DNA from: Ferruginibacter sp.
Lineage (GTDB): Bacteria; Bacteroidota; Bacteroidia; Chitinophagales; Chitinophagaceae
Reading direction: 5' to 3'
Assembly (NCBI GenBank): GCA_014379625.1
Contig: JACMLJ010000009.1
Location: 19,818-83,817, forward strand
DNA length: 64,000 bases
The translations under genes were made by a program, and so were the position numbers. The notes under the pieces were generated by a model. The model worked only from the letters and a program-made list of their open reading frames with translations. It had not been told where the DNA came from and searched no databases. This document shows positions 15,628 through 24,546 of this stretch, piece by piece (position 1 is the stretch's first letter; each line of letters opens with the position of its first letter).

Positions 15628-16389
15628 TTATTCGTCTCTCATTTCCTTTCCCGTGAGGCTGATAAATACGTCTTCGAGGTTAGCCGCCTTTGCGGGTCTG
15701 GGCTTTTCAAAACCGCTGGCTATCAAATCATCGATCATTATATCCGGCGAAGCCAAAGCGATGATCCGCCCTTCATCCATGATGGCGATCCGGTCACATA
15801 ACTGTTCCGCTTCATCCATATAATGAGTGGTGATGATTACCGTGGCGCCTTTTTGCCTGATATCTTTAATCAGTTCCCATAAATTTCTGCGGGCCTGTGG
15901 ATCAAGTCCGGTAGTAGGCTCATCCAGGAAAACAATTTTTGGTTTGTTGATAAGCGTGGTAGCGATTGAAAACCGCTGTTTTTGCCCGCCGCTCATTTCC
16001 TTGTATTTATTTTTCGCTTTGTCTGCCAGGTTTACCAATTTCAATAATTCCATTGGCTCCACCGGCTGGTTATACAATCCCGAAAACAACGCTATCAGCT
16101 CCAGTAAATTTAAGCCGGGATAAAAACCGGAGGTTTGCAACTGAACGCCAATTATTTTTTTTATACCATCCGGTTCCGTATCGAGGTTTAAACCATTCAC
16201 CATTACTTCACCGCTTGTCTTCTGGCGAAGGGTTTCCATAATTTCAAGGGTAGTGGATTTACCTGCGCCATTGGGACCGAGTAAACCAAATATTTCTCCT
16301 TCAAAAACATCAAAAGAAATACCCTTAACCGCTTCAAAAGAACCATAATTCTTTTTTAGGTTTTTTACTGAGATGATAGTTTTTTGCAT
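15628..16389 (-). CDS. ABC transporter ATP-binding protein without adjacent permease
   Basis: A 253-residue ABC ATPase of the CcmA/DrrA type. Walker A is GPNGAGKST (about residues 38-46), with Q-loop GVQLQT, signature MSGGQKQR, Walker B KIVFLDEPTTGLDP and switch TTH. The C-terminal tail (SGFEKPRPAKAANLEDVFISLTGKE) is typical of ABC-2 exporters. Such genes usually sit beside one or two permeases, but none lies on either side here, so the membrane partner must be encoded elsewhere or is shared. A CCCTGCAGGG palindrome 10 nt before the start (16399-16408) might be an operator, but this is weak. Confidence 0.9.
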   Translation of the reverse strand: MQKTIISVKNLKKNYGSFEAVKGISFDVFEGEIFGLLGPNGAGKSTTLEIMETLRQKTSGEVMVNGLNLDTEPDGIKKIIGVQLQTSGFYPGLNLLELIALFSGLYNQPVEPMELLKLVNLADKAKNKYKEMSGGQKQRFSIATTLINKPKIVFLDEPTTGLDPQARRNLWELIKDIRQKGATVIITTHYMDEAEQLCDRIAIMDEGRIIALASPDIMIDDLIASGFEKPRPAKAANLEDVFISLTGKEMRDE

Positions 16390-16609
16390 ACTATAAATCC
16401 CTGCAGGGGAATTTTAGACTCTGATAACCTAAGCGTTTGCTTTTTAGGTAGCGGAGTATTTATTATAAAATAATGACAACTAGTATCCGTCAACATTGAT
16501 TTTTAAGCGTTGAATTTTCCCGGAGTGTCAATTCCGGGAGATCAATGACCATTAAAATTCGCGGGTTGATACGGCATTATCTGTGTTACATGACACTAAG
16601 ATCGCTAAA

Positions 16610-17644
16610 TCACTCCCCTTTAGCTTTGGGAGGAGCTGCATTAATATAGGTTTCCAGTTCTTCCATCATTAATTTACTTCCTACAAAAAACGGCGTGCGC
16701 TGGTGAACGGCTGTAGGTTGTATCTCGAGAATGCGTTGCCTGCCATCTGTAGCCTTGCCCCCTGCCACTTCCACAATAAACGCAAAGGGGTTGCATTCAT
16801 ATAATAACCTTAATTTACCCCCTGGTTTGTCTTTTATGGCCGGGTACATAAATATCCCTCCTTTGATCAGGTTACGGTGCACATCACTTACCATGCTGCC
16901 GATATAGCGTTGTGTATACGGACCACCATCCGCTTCGCTTTTTTGCTGGCATACATTAATATATTTCCTGACATTTTCATCATACTGAAAAAAATTGCCA
17001 TGGTTAACTGAATAAATCCTGCCGGTTGGCGGACATTTAATATCCGGATGACTCAGCGTAAACTCACCAATGGAAGGGTCTAATGTAAATCCGTTTACCC
17101 CTCTCCTGGTGGCGTATACCAAAATGGTAGACGAGCCATAAATTACATAACCGGCAGCAACCTGGTTTGTTCCCTTCTGCAAAAAATCTTCGATGGTTAC
17201 CGGGGTGCCAACAGGTGTTATACGCCTGAATACACTAAAGATGGTACCAATAGATACATTCACATCAATATTGGCACTGCCATCCAGGGGATCAAAAAGG
17301 CAAACATATTTGCTGTTATTGCTGATTTCATCATCAAAAACAAGTATATCATCCAGTTCTTCGCTGCCGATTCCTGCACAACTAATACCATGCCGCAGTA
17401 CGCCTACAAACTGGTTATTGGCATATACATCCAGCTTCTTTACTTCTTCTCCCTGCACGTTTACACTGCCGGCATCACCAAGTATATCCACTAACCCCGC
17501 CTTATTTACCTCTACATTTACTCTTTTGGATGCCAGGCCGATATCCCGTAAAAGCCCCGAAAGTTCACCTGTGGCATGTGGAAAATCCCGCATTTGCTGA
17601 ATCGTAAACTCGTCAAGGGTTTGTACTCTACGATTAATAATCAT
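16610..17644 (-). CDS. fbp: Fructose-1,6-bisphosphatase, class I
   Basis: A 344-residue gluconeogenic enzyme removing the 1-phosphate of fructose 1,6-bisphosphate. Metal and phosphate ligands are in FDPLDGSANIDVNV (D118-D121); YVIYGSSTILVYATRRGVNGFTLD and FAFIVEVAGGKATDG are the other class I hallmarks. C-terminal HQRTPFFVGSKLMMEELE is also typical. Length is normal. The promoter at 17688-17717 matches the phylum consensus well. The gene is alone in its transcription unit; the next minus-strand gene begins 220 bp downstream. Confidence 0.96.
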   Translation of the reverse strand: MIINRRVQTLDEFTIQQMRDFPHATGELSGLLRDIGLASKRVNVEVNKAGLVDILGDAGSVNVQGEEVKKLDVYANNQFVGVLRHGISCAGIGSEELDDILVFDDEISNNSKYVCLFDPLDGSANIDVNVSIGTIFSVFRRITPVGTPVTIEDFLQKGTNQVAAGYVIYGSSTILVYATRRGVNGFTLDPSIGEFTLSHPDIKCPPTGRIYSVNHGNFFQYDENVRKYINVCQQKSEADGGPYTQRYIGSMVSDVHRNLIKGGIFMYPAIKDKPGGKLRLLYECNPFAFIVEVAGGKATDGRQRILEIQPTAVHQRTPFFVGSKLMMEELETYINAAPPKAKGE

Positions 17645-17687
17645 ACTTAATTTTTGATTGCAGATTTTAGAATTTAGATTTGCGGCT

Positions 17688-17717
17688 CAAATGTAGTAAG
17701 ATTATCAAACATGCAAA
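17688..17717 (-). promoter_or_regulatory. -33/-7 promoter of fbp
   Basis: On the minus strand TTTG (17714-17717) is followed after 18 nt by TACATTTG (17688-17695), both perfect matches to the Bacteroidota consensus. The leader to the fbp ATG would be about 40 nt. Confidence 0.6.
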
Positions 17718-17889
17718 GCCATTTTTTACCTTCCCTGCCAACGATGGGGGCTTGGCGTTCAATTGTTGGAATGGCTTTAGCAATGCCCAGCTGTTTAATT
17801 AAAATGAAGGCTGATAAATAGTAAACTGTTTAACGGGGGCAGACAACTGTTTTCACATTTTTGGATTTTTTAATGTTTAAATTTATTCA

Positions 17890-19146
17890 ATGAAGGTTTT
17901 TAAGTTTGGTGGGGCAAGTATCAACAGTATTGACAGGATCGGGAATGTTGCAAAAATTATTCAATCGTATAAAGGTGAAAAATTGCTGGTCATTATCTCT
18001 GCTATGGGTAAAATAACCAATGCGCTTGAAAAAGTAGCCGATGCATTTTACTCCGGTGATAAAACAACTGCGCTTTTATTGTTTAACCAGGTGAAAGAGG
18101 AGCATATCCTTGTTTCGGAAAAATTAACCAAACAACCGGCCCAAGGCCTCATGGACATTTTCACCGAAGTGGAATGGTTGCTGCATGATAAGCCGGTGAG
18201 GGATTTTGATTATTATTACGACCAGATCGTTTGCTGTGGTGAGTTGCTGAGTACCGCTATCGTAAGCAATTTTTTAAATTCGGTTGATATTAAAAACCAG
18301 TGGGTAGATGTAAGGGATATTATAAGAACCGATGATAATTTCAGGGATGCCAATATTGACTGGGATTTTACCCTTCAAAAAGTGCAGGAAGTCATTCTTC
18401 CTTTTTTTGAAACAACGGGTATCGTGATAACCCAGGGCTTTATAGGGGCAACGGATGAAAATGAAAGCACTACACTGGGAAGGGAGGGCAGCGATTTCAG
18501 CGCAGCAGTATTTGCCAATATGCTCGATGCGGAAAGCCAAACCATCTGGAAAGATGTGGAAGGCGTGATGAATGCTGATCCCAACCAATTCCCCGATGCA
18601 CAGTTTATAAGCAGGTTAAGTTATGCTGAAGTTATAGAGATGGCTTATTTCGGCGCACAGGTCATTCATCCAAAAACGATCAAACCCTTACAAAACAAGG
18701 GCATTCCCTTGCACGTGAGGTGCTTTTTAAACCCCGCTTCTCCAGGTACTATCATCAGCAATGATCCTGTTCATCAGTTACCCCCCATTATCGTGTTGAA
18801 AAATAACCAGGTACTGATGCAATTGAGTTCTCTTGATTTTTCTTTTGTAGAAGATGTACTGGCCGTTAAACTGCATGAGTTATTCCTGGTAAACAAGATA
18901 AGACTCAATCTTTCGCAAAATGGAGCGATCAGCCTGCTTTGCTGCCTGGATGATAACCCCGCAAAAATTGAAAAACTGGCGCTTGCGGCCAGCGAGTTTT
19001 TTGATGTGCAGGTTGAAAAAAACTGCCAGTTGTTAACGATCCGTCATTATAATGAGGAAATCATAAAAACACTAACCGGTGGCCGGGTTCAATTACTGAG
19101 TCAGAAAACAATAGCAACTATTCAGGTCTTAATGAAGGATGCCTGA
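17890..19146 (+). CDS. Aspartate kinase, monofunctional
   Basis: A 418-residue aspartokinase, the first step of the lysine/threonine/methionine pathway. The N-terminal kinase domain opens with KVFKFGGAS, where Ala replaces the more common Thr of KFGGTS. Nucleotide and substrate loops are GFIGATDENESTTLGREGSDFSAA, WKDVEGVMNADP and SYAEVIEMAYFGAQVIHPKT. The last ~120 residues would form the regulatory ACT pair (MQLSSLDFSFVEDVLAVKL onward). There is no homoserine dehydrogenase domain. It is convergent with the L,D-transpeptidase gene, whose stop is 3 nt away. The specific isozyme (lysC or thrA type) cannot be told. Confidence 0.93.
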   Translation: MKVFKFGGASINSIDRIGNVAKIIQSYKGEKLLVIISAMGKITNALEKVADAFYSGDKTTALLLFNQVKEEHILVSEKLTKQPAQGLMDIFTEVEWLLHDKPVRDFDYYYDQIVCCGELLSTAIVSNFLNSVDIKNQWVDVRDIIRTDDNFRDANIDWDFTLQKVQEVILPFFETTGIVITQGFIGATDENESTTLGREGSDFSAAVFANMLDAESQTIWKDVEGVMNADPNQFPDAQFISRLSYAEVIEMAYFGAQVIHPKTIKPLQNKGIPLHVRCFLNPASPGTIISNDPVHQLPPIIVLKNNQVLMQLSSLDFSFVEDVLAVKLHELFLVNKIRLNLSQNGAISLLCCLDDNPAKIEKLALAASEFFDVQVEKNCQLLTIRHYNEEIIKTLTGGRVQLLSQKTIATIQVLMKDA

Positions 19147-19149
19147 TGT

Positions 19150-19917
19150 TTAATTAATAATGTACTGACCCTTTTTGTTAACAAGGATAACGGGCAACTG
19201 CTTTTTTGCTTCAAAATGATCAAAAGCTCCTTTTAAAGTTACGGCGAAAGCCTGCAGCGACTGGTTCTCTTTGGTAGCGAGAGCCAGGTATTCAGAAGAC
19301 TTTTTTACATTGTATTTGATGGGAAATACATGTACCGGGATAAAATCCTGTCCGAGTTCTTTTACCTGTGATGCCATAACGTACAACTCCTCTATCGGAA
19401 AATCGGTGATGGGGATGCAGCCTGTAGATACGCAGGCGCCATGGATATAAATATTATTTCCGGGGTGCACAGAATCGCTCAGCAATTTGTCTGATGCATT
19501 GGGATAATTCAATCCAAGGGCTAAATGATAATTGCTGTTGGGATTAAATTCATTGATATAATAAAACCCTTCCGGAACCTGGTAATCGCCTTCCATTCTT
19601 TTGGGCCCCATTGTGCCGCTTTGCATACAAACTTTATAGGTTTTAAATAATTTAAATGCGCTTTTGTTATCATCCTTTACCCATACTTCCAACTGCCGGT
19701 CATATTTAAAACTGCGTAAATATAATTGTTGGGGCGGCCATTGCAGGTTCTTTTCTTCAAATTGCTTTTTAAGGGAATCTTGTACTTTATTAAATATTTG
19801 GTTCGGCTTTACGGATGATTTAGCGTAGTTATTGTACGAATTTTGCGAAAACAAAATACTATTAGCATTCAACACAAAAGCGCAGGTAAAAACAAAATAA
19901 AAAAAACAGGCGTTCAT
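19150..19917 (-). CDS. L,D-transpeptidase (YkuD-domain), secreted
   Basis: A 255-residue protein with an N-terminal signal peptide (ACFFYFVFTCAFVLNANSILFSQ). The YkuD catalytic motif is IYIHGACVSTGCIPI, with H159 and the nucleophile C167. Members cross-link peptidoglycan through 3-3 bonds or attach proteins to it, in the periplasm. The spacing and the region after the catalytic Cys (IEELYVMASQVKELGQDFIPVHVFP) are closest to the YafK-like subgroup, whose E. coli member cuts the Lpp-peptidoglycan link instead; either activity is possible. The 240-bp spacer upstream holds no gene. Confidence 0.88.
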   Translation of the reverse strand: MNACFFYFVFTCAFVLNANSILFSQNSYNNYAKSSVKPNQIFNKVQDSLKKQFEEKNLQWPPQQLYLRSFKYDRQLEVWVKDDNKSAFKLFKTYKVCMQSGTMGPKRMEGDYQVPEGFYYINEFNPNSNYHLALGLNYPNASDKLLSDSVHPGNNIYIHGACVSTGCIPITDFPIEELYVMASQVKELGQDFIPVHVFPIKYNVKKSSEYLALATKENQSLQAFAVTLKGAFDHFEAKKQLPVILVNKKGQYIIN

Positions 19918-20157
19918 CTAAACTAAATTGGAGTTATTAATTGATAAACGTAAAAATAGCAATTTTATTGAATTTTTATTTGTTAATGTGTTAGCATTCC
20001 GGAGGTGATGAATGGATTAAATAAAATTCGAACAATATCGTCAATATCTTCTTTGATTCTCTTCTTTATTGATTGTATTATGCTAACAGAACTTATGTGA
20101 CATTATCAAAATAATTATGGTATTTTTTATAACCCGCAAAAACTGGCATCTGCAATT

Positions 20158-21291
20158 TCACAAATTACCCCTCGCATCCTGCTCTCTTTCCAATGCTTCA
20201 AACAAGGCTTTAAAATTTCCTTTACCAAAGCTCTTGGCCCCCTTACGCTGAATGATCTCAAAAAAAATGGTTGGGCGATCCTGCAACGGCTTACTGAAAA
20301 TTTGCAACAAATATCCTTCCTCATCACGGTCAATCAATATCCCCAATTTACTTAATGGTTCCAGGTCTTCATCAATTTTACCCACCCTGTCCAGCACATC
20401 TTTATAATAACTACCGGGTATTTTTAAAAATTCAATCCCGCGTTTTTGTAGTTCCGTTACTGTTCCTACAATATCTGCGCTGGCGATTGCTACATGCTGT
20501 ACACCTGCACCGTTATAATAATCAAGGTATTCTTCTACCTGGCTTTTCTTTTTTCCGATTGCAGGTTCATTGATGGGGAATTTAACATAGCCGTTTCCGT
20601 TACTCATTACTTTACTCATCAGTGCCGAATATTCCGTTGAAATGTCACTGTCATCAAAGGTTAAGATATTGCGGAAGCCCATCACGTCTTCATAGAATTT
20701 AACCCATGGATCCATCTGGTTCCAGCCCACATTACCAACGCAGTGATCTACGTACAGCAGCCCTGTTTCGGATGGGTTATAAGCGGATTCCCAGGCTTTA
20801 AATCCGGGCATAAAAATTCCTGAATAGTTTTTTCTTTCAATGAATAAATGTACGGTATCTCCATACGTGTGAATACCACTCATTACTATCTCCCCTGAAT
20901 CATCTTTAAGGGACGTTGGTTCCATATAACTGATGCCACCACGCTGTGTAGTCTCCTTCCATGCCCCTGAAGCATCGTCAACCTGCAATGCTAAAAATTT
21001 AACTCCATCACCATGTTGCTGAATATGGTCAGCGACAGGATTGTGCGGCCTTAAAGGCGTGGTTAAAACAAAAGTGAGTTTGTTTTGCCTTATCACATAA
21101 CTCGCTTTATCCTTCATACCCGTTTCGGGCCCGGCATAAGCGAGTGACTGAAAACCAAAAGCGGTTTTATAAAAATGAGCCGCCTGCCTGGCATTCCCAA
21201 CATAAAATTCTACATAATCTGTACCCAGCAAAGGAAGAAAATCTGGTTCAACCTGTGCGGCATTATTATCGGTTTGTAAAGTGGATTGCAT
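20158..21291 (-). CDS. hppD: 4-Hydroxyphenylpyruvate dioxygenase
   Basis: A 377-residue non-haem Fe(II) dioxygenase converting 4-hydroxyphenylpyruvate to homogentisate in tyrosine breakdown. Two VOC-type domains are present. The iron ligands are H183 (YVDHCVGNV), H266 (GVQHVAIAS) and E345 (TIFFEIIQR). The motif FSKPLQDRPTIFFEIIQRKGAKSFGKGNFKALFEA is the usual C-terminus. No other tyrosine-catabolism gene (homogentisate dioxygenase, fumarylacetoacetase) is in the window. The gene is followed by 240 bp without a gene. Confidence 0.95.
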   Translation of the reverse strand: MQSTLQTDNNAAQVEPDFLPLLGTDYVEFYVGNARQAAHFYKTAFGFQSLAYAGPETGMKDKASYVIRQNKLTFVLTTPLRPHNPVADHIQQHGDGVKFLALQVDDASGAWKETTQRGGISYMEPTSLKDDSGEIVMSGIHTYGDTVHLFIERKNYSGIFMPGFKAWESAYNPSETGLLYVDHCVGNVGWNQMDPWVKFYEDVMGFRNILTFDDSDISTEYSALMSKVMSNGNGYVKFPINEPAIGKKKSQVEEYLDYYNGAGVQHVAIASADIVGTVTELQKRGIEFLKIPGSYYKDVLDRVGKIDEDLEPLSKLGILIDRDEEGYLLQIFSKPLQDRPTIFFEIIQRKGAKSFGKGNFKALFEALEREQDARGNL

Positions 21292-21479
21292 ATCAATGAA
21301 TGTATTATGGTTAAAAAATTGGCGTACAAAAATTTTAACGCATCGTATCCATAGCGAGCGCCAGCAATAGTAAAGTATAGCTCTTGCGCTTATCAGCGAA
21401 TATTTTATGGGGATAGTCCGGAAGCATAGATTAGAACAAAGATAAATAGTCCCGTGCGAAGTATAAAGATATTTATTCT

Positions 21480-21602
21480 ACGCTGAACGAAATCCTTCCC
21501 TGTCCTGGGCGAAGTCGAAGGATACCTCGTCTGTCCAGAACCAAACCCTTCCCTGTCCTGCGCAAATCGTTTCCTGTCCTGAGCGAAGTCGAAGGATATT
21601 CT
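21480..21602. repeat. Interspersed CGAAGTCGAAGGAT repeat copies
   Basis: At least two copies of CGAAGTCGAAGGATA, each preceded by a CCTGTCCTG-type word, plus a degraded third, lie between hppD and the GIY-YIG gene. This word family is common in Bacteroidota intergenic DNA (general knowledge). The remaining part of the 21292-21787 spacer is the tandem array that follows and an unremarkable stretch next to hppD. Confidence 0.65.
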
Positions 21603-21613
21603 GCCAGTTTCGA

Positions 21614-21766
21614 GCGAAGTCGAGAAACGGGCGAAGTCGAGAAACGGGCGAAGTCGAGAAACGGGCAAAGTCGAGAAACGGGCGAAGTCGAGAAACGGGC
21701 GAAGTCGAGAAACGGGCGAAGTCGAGAAACGGGCAAAGTTGAAAAACGGGCGAAGTCAAGAAACGA
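21614..21766. repeat. Nine-copy 17-bp tandem array
   Basis: Nine head-to-tail copies of GCGAAGTCGAGAAACGG. Units 1, 2, 3, 5, 6 and 7 are identical; units 4, 8 and 9 carry one to four substitutions. There are no spacers, so it is not a CRISPR. The period is not a multiple of three, and long minus-strand open frames across it are artefacts of the repeat. The array ends 22 bp before the GIY-YIG start codon. Confidence 0.9.
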
Positions 21767-21787
21767 ACAAATCCAAAATCCACAATA

Positions 21788-23338
21788 ATGATTTATTTTA
21801 CATCCATGCTTTACAACACCCGACAGGAAGCCTACTACTTGTATATCATCCTTTGCAACGATGGATCTTTTTATACCGGCCTTACTGATGACCTGGTAAA
21901 AAGATTTGAAGAGCATGTGAATGGTGTTTATGAAACATGCTACACACTTAAAAGGAGGCCATTGATTTTAAAATATTATGAAACCATCCCGTTTTTAAAA
22001 GATGCCACAGAAAGGGAAATACAAATAAAGGGATGGTCGAAAGCGAAGAAAGTAGCGTTGATACAAGGGAATTTCCATATGCTTCAGTTACTTTCGCAAT
22101 GCAATAATTTATCACATCATAAATACAAAGATTTGAATAAAGTTCCCGACTTAGATCAACCCCTGGATAGTTCTTCCACTCCACTCCGTCTGGCCCGGGC
22201 CAGTTCAGGGCAGTTGAAGGCAGGCATACTTGGCGGGGGGCAACTTGGCAGGATGCTATTACAGGCCGCAGCTAATTATCCCGTAGAGACTTTTGTTATG
22301 GAGAATGACCCTGATTCTCCCGCCGCGCATCTTTGTCATCATTTTATCAAGGGCGATATTACCAATTTTGATGACGTATACAATTTTGGAAAGGGCCTTG
22401 ATGCAATTACCATAGAAATAGAAAGTGTAAATGAGGATGCCCTCGAAAAATTAGAAAATGAAGGGGTAAAAGTATATCCAAAACCGGCAGCTTTACGAAT
22501 CATTAAAAATAAAATATTACAAAAACATTTTTATAAAGACCACCAGATCCCCACCAGTGAATTTATCATTACTCAAAATCTACAGGGATTAAAACAACAG
22601 GAAAATTTTTTGCCCGCTGTACATAAACTTGCCATCGGCGGTTATGATGGAAGGGGGGTGCAGATAATCAAAACGAGGGAGGATATGGAAAAAGGATTTG
22701 ACGCGCCTGCCGTGCTGGAGAAAATGGTAAATATCAAAAAAGAAATTGCGGTGATTGTGGCAGTGAATGATAAAAGAGAAACGACTGTTTATCCGGCGGT
22801 AGACATGCTTTTTGATCAACGGTTGAATTTATTGGCATACCAGGTAAGTCCGGCCGACCTCCCTGAAAAACTATTGTGGAAAGTGGAAGCCATTGCGATG
22901 AAAGTGGTAAAAGAACTGGATAGCCCGGGCATTTTTGCAGTGGAACTTTTTGTGGATATCAATGATAATGCTTTTGTAAATGAAACGGCGCCACGGGTAC
23001 ACAATAGCGGGCACCATACTATTGAAGCCAACTATTCATCCCAGTTTGATATGTTGTGGAGAATAATGCTGGGCTTTCCGCTGGGGAGCACGGAACACAT
23101 ATTACCTGCCGCCATCGTAAACCTGGTGGGTGCGGATGGATATACCGGCGATGTTCACTATGAAGGTTTAAACGAAATATTAAAAATAGAAAATGTTTTT
23201 GTACATATTTATGGTAAAAAACAAACCAGGCCCGGCCGTAAAATGGGGCATATCACCATTGTCAGCAAAGAAAGGCAGGAACTGGTTCACCAGGCAAACC
23301 GGATAAAACAAACGGTAAGGGTGATAAGTACTGCCTGA
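21788..23338 (+). CDS. purK: N5-carboxyaminoimidazole ribonucleotide synthase PurK, in frame behind a GIY-YIG domain
   Basis: One open frame of 516 residues encodes two proteins' worth of sequence. Residues ~14-97 are a YhbQ/URI-type GIY-YIG domain (YYLYIILCNDGSFYTGLTDDLVKRF, then KGWSKAKK and LIQGN). Residues ~143-516 are PurK, the ATP-grasp enzyme that makes N5-CAIR from AIR, bicarbonate and ATP: LKAGILGGGQLGRML, KLAIGGYDGRGVQI, FAVELFVD, VNETAPRVHNSGHHTIE. The joining segment (SSSTPLRLARASSGQ) is encoded by GC-rich repeat-like DNA. PurK alone could start at TTG 22214, exactly at its expected N-terminus, and GIY-YIG at ATG 21788 or 21806. Either a real fusion or a GIY-YIG cassette inserted upstream without an intervening stop. 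The partner purE is at 30605. Confidence 0.88.
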   Translation: MIYFTSMLYNTRQEAYYLYIILCNDGSFYTGLTDDLVKRFEEHVNGVYETCYTLKRRPLILKYYETIPFLKDATEREIQIKGWSKAKKVALIQGNFHMLQLLSQCNNLSHHKYKDLNKVPDLDQPLDSSSTPLRLARASSGQLKAGILGGGQLGRMLLQAAANYPVETFVMENDPDSPAAHLCHHFIKGDITNFDDVYNFGKGLDAITIEIESVNEDALEKLENEGVKVYPKPAALRIIKNKILQKHFYKDHQIPTSEFIITQNLQGLKQQENFLPAVHKLAIGGYDGRGVQIIKTREDMEKGFDAPAVLEKMVNIKKEIAVIVAVNDKRETTVYPAVDMLFDQRLNLLAYQVSPADLPEKLLWKVEAIAMKVVKELDSPGIFAVELFVDINDNAFVNETAPRVHNSGHHTIEANYSSQFDMLWRIMLGFPLGSTEHILPAAIVNLVGADGYTGDVHYEGLNEILKIENVFVHIYGKKQTRPGRKMGHITIVSKERQELVHQANRIKQTVRVISTA

Positions 23339-23561
23339 TGACTGATTTTCTGATGACAGATTTAGGGGAACCGCGCATATCAAGCATTATGCTATTATAA
23401 ACCTGATTTTGGTTAACAGTAAAATTGCGCAATGAAAATAATTCACTGATAATGATACCAACAGGAAAACACAATAATCACATCATCATTTACTTCAAAT
23501 ACAAGCCGGTGTTCCTGGCTTATTCTTCCCTACTATTTACTTTTAAGATTATGCGCTAAAC

Positions 23562-24374
23562 ATGATCAAATATTTCACCATACCACCCAGTCAAACAATT
23601 GCCAAATATGTTAGAACATTTTGGGTATTGGAAGGTACCCTTGCACAAGATCAAATTTATACCCATCGCACAATGGCAGATGGAAGTGCAGAACTCTTTT
23701 TTCATTACGACGGGATTTTTGATGAGCTGCTTCCCAACGATAAAACTGAATCATCTATTGCATCAGGGATAAGCGGACCTTCTGAAAAATTCAACAGGTT
23801 TTGTATCCGCAAAAACTTTGGCATGTTTGGCGTATATCTGTATCCTTTTGCCTTACCGCATTTTTTTAAGATCCCCGCATCTTCCTTAAGCAACGAAATG
23901 CCCGACCTGGAAACCCTGCTCGGACAGGCAGGAAAAGAACTGGAGGAAAAGATCATGCTGGCCAAAGACAATTGTAGCAGGGTGCAGTTGATGACCAGTT
24001 TTTTTGAAGAAAGGTTAGCGCACAATAACTGCACACACACTCACCTGTTTGACGCGATTCATTATATCATACAAAATAAAGGGACAACAAAAGTGGAGGA
24101 ATTAGCTACGTTGAATTTTTTATCTGTGCGGCAGTTTGAGAGAAATTTTAAATCTTTTGCCGGGTTTAGCCCTAAATTATATTCAAGAATTATTCGTTTC
24201 CAGTCTGCAATTAATCAATATGGCAATAAAAACAGAACCCTCACTCAAATTGCCTATGACTGTGGGTATTACGACCAATCGCATTTTATCCACGACTTCA
24301 AAGAATTCTCGGGCTACCATCCCCAACAATACTTTTCAGGAAATGCTGAGGGAGTGGAATGGAGAGACACTTGA
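23562..24374 (+). CDS. AraC-family transcriptional regulator
   Basis: A 270-residue DNA-binding regulator. Residues ~1-150 form a sensor region of the type often found ahead of AraC domains in Bacteroidota (TIPPSQTIAKYVRTFWVLEG, ADGSAELFFHYDG). The C-terminal 100 residues are the two helix-turn-helix units: VEELATLNFLSVRQFERNFKSFAGFSPKLYSRIIRFQSA and LTQIAYDCGYYDQSHFIHDFKEFSGYHPQQY. No target gene is obvious; the flanking efflux operon converges on it from the other side. A 223-bp gap before it has no gene. Confidence 0.92.
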   Translation: MIKYFTIPPSQTIAKYVRTFWVLEGTLAQDQIYTHRTMADGSAELFFHYDGIFDELLPNDKTESSIASGISGPSEKFNRFCIRKNFGMFGVYLYPFALPHFFKIPASSLSNEMPDLETLLGQAGKELEEKIMLAKDNCSRVQLMTSFFEERLAHNNCTHTHLFDAIHYIIQNKGTTKVEELATLNFLSVRQFERNFKSFAGFSPKLYSRIIRFQSAINQYGNKNRTLTQIAYDCGYYDQSHFIHDFKEFSGYHPQQYFSGNAEGVEWRDT

Positions 24375-24546
24375 CCCGGTGAGGTTTAAAGTTTATTACT
24401 AAGATGAGTACGGATGCTTTTGTTGTTTAAAGCTAAAAATCTATACAATGAAAGTAAAAAAAAGGAAACAGGACGGTGAATTGATATTAGAGAAAATTGT
24501 TCAATACTTTATCTTCAACCAAACGAGTTTGATTACCATTGCCCAT

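Noticed and set aside
16399..16408. CCCTGCAGGG palindrome as operator of the ABC ATPase gene
   Set aside because: A single 10-bp palindrome without a second copy or regulator nearby is too weak.
21614..21766. CRISPR array
   Set aside because: Units are head to tail with no spacers and no cas genes lie nearby.
21405..21916. Several overlapping minus-strand open frames up to 147 codons
   Set aside because: They are translations of the 17-bp tandem array and CGAAGTCGAAGG repeats; the protein sequences are repeats of FLDFARFST-like words with no start signal.
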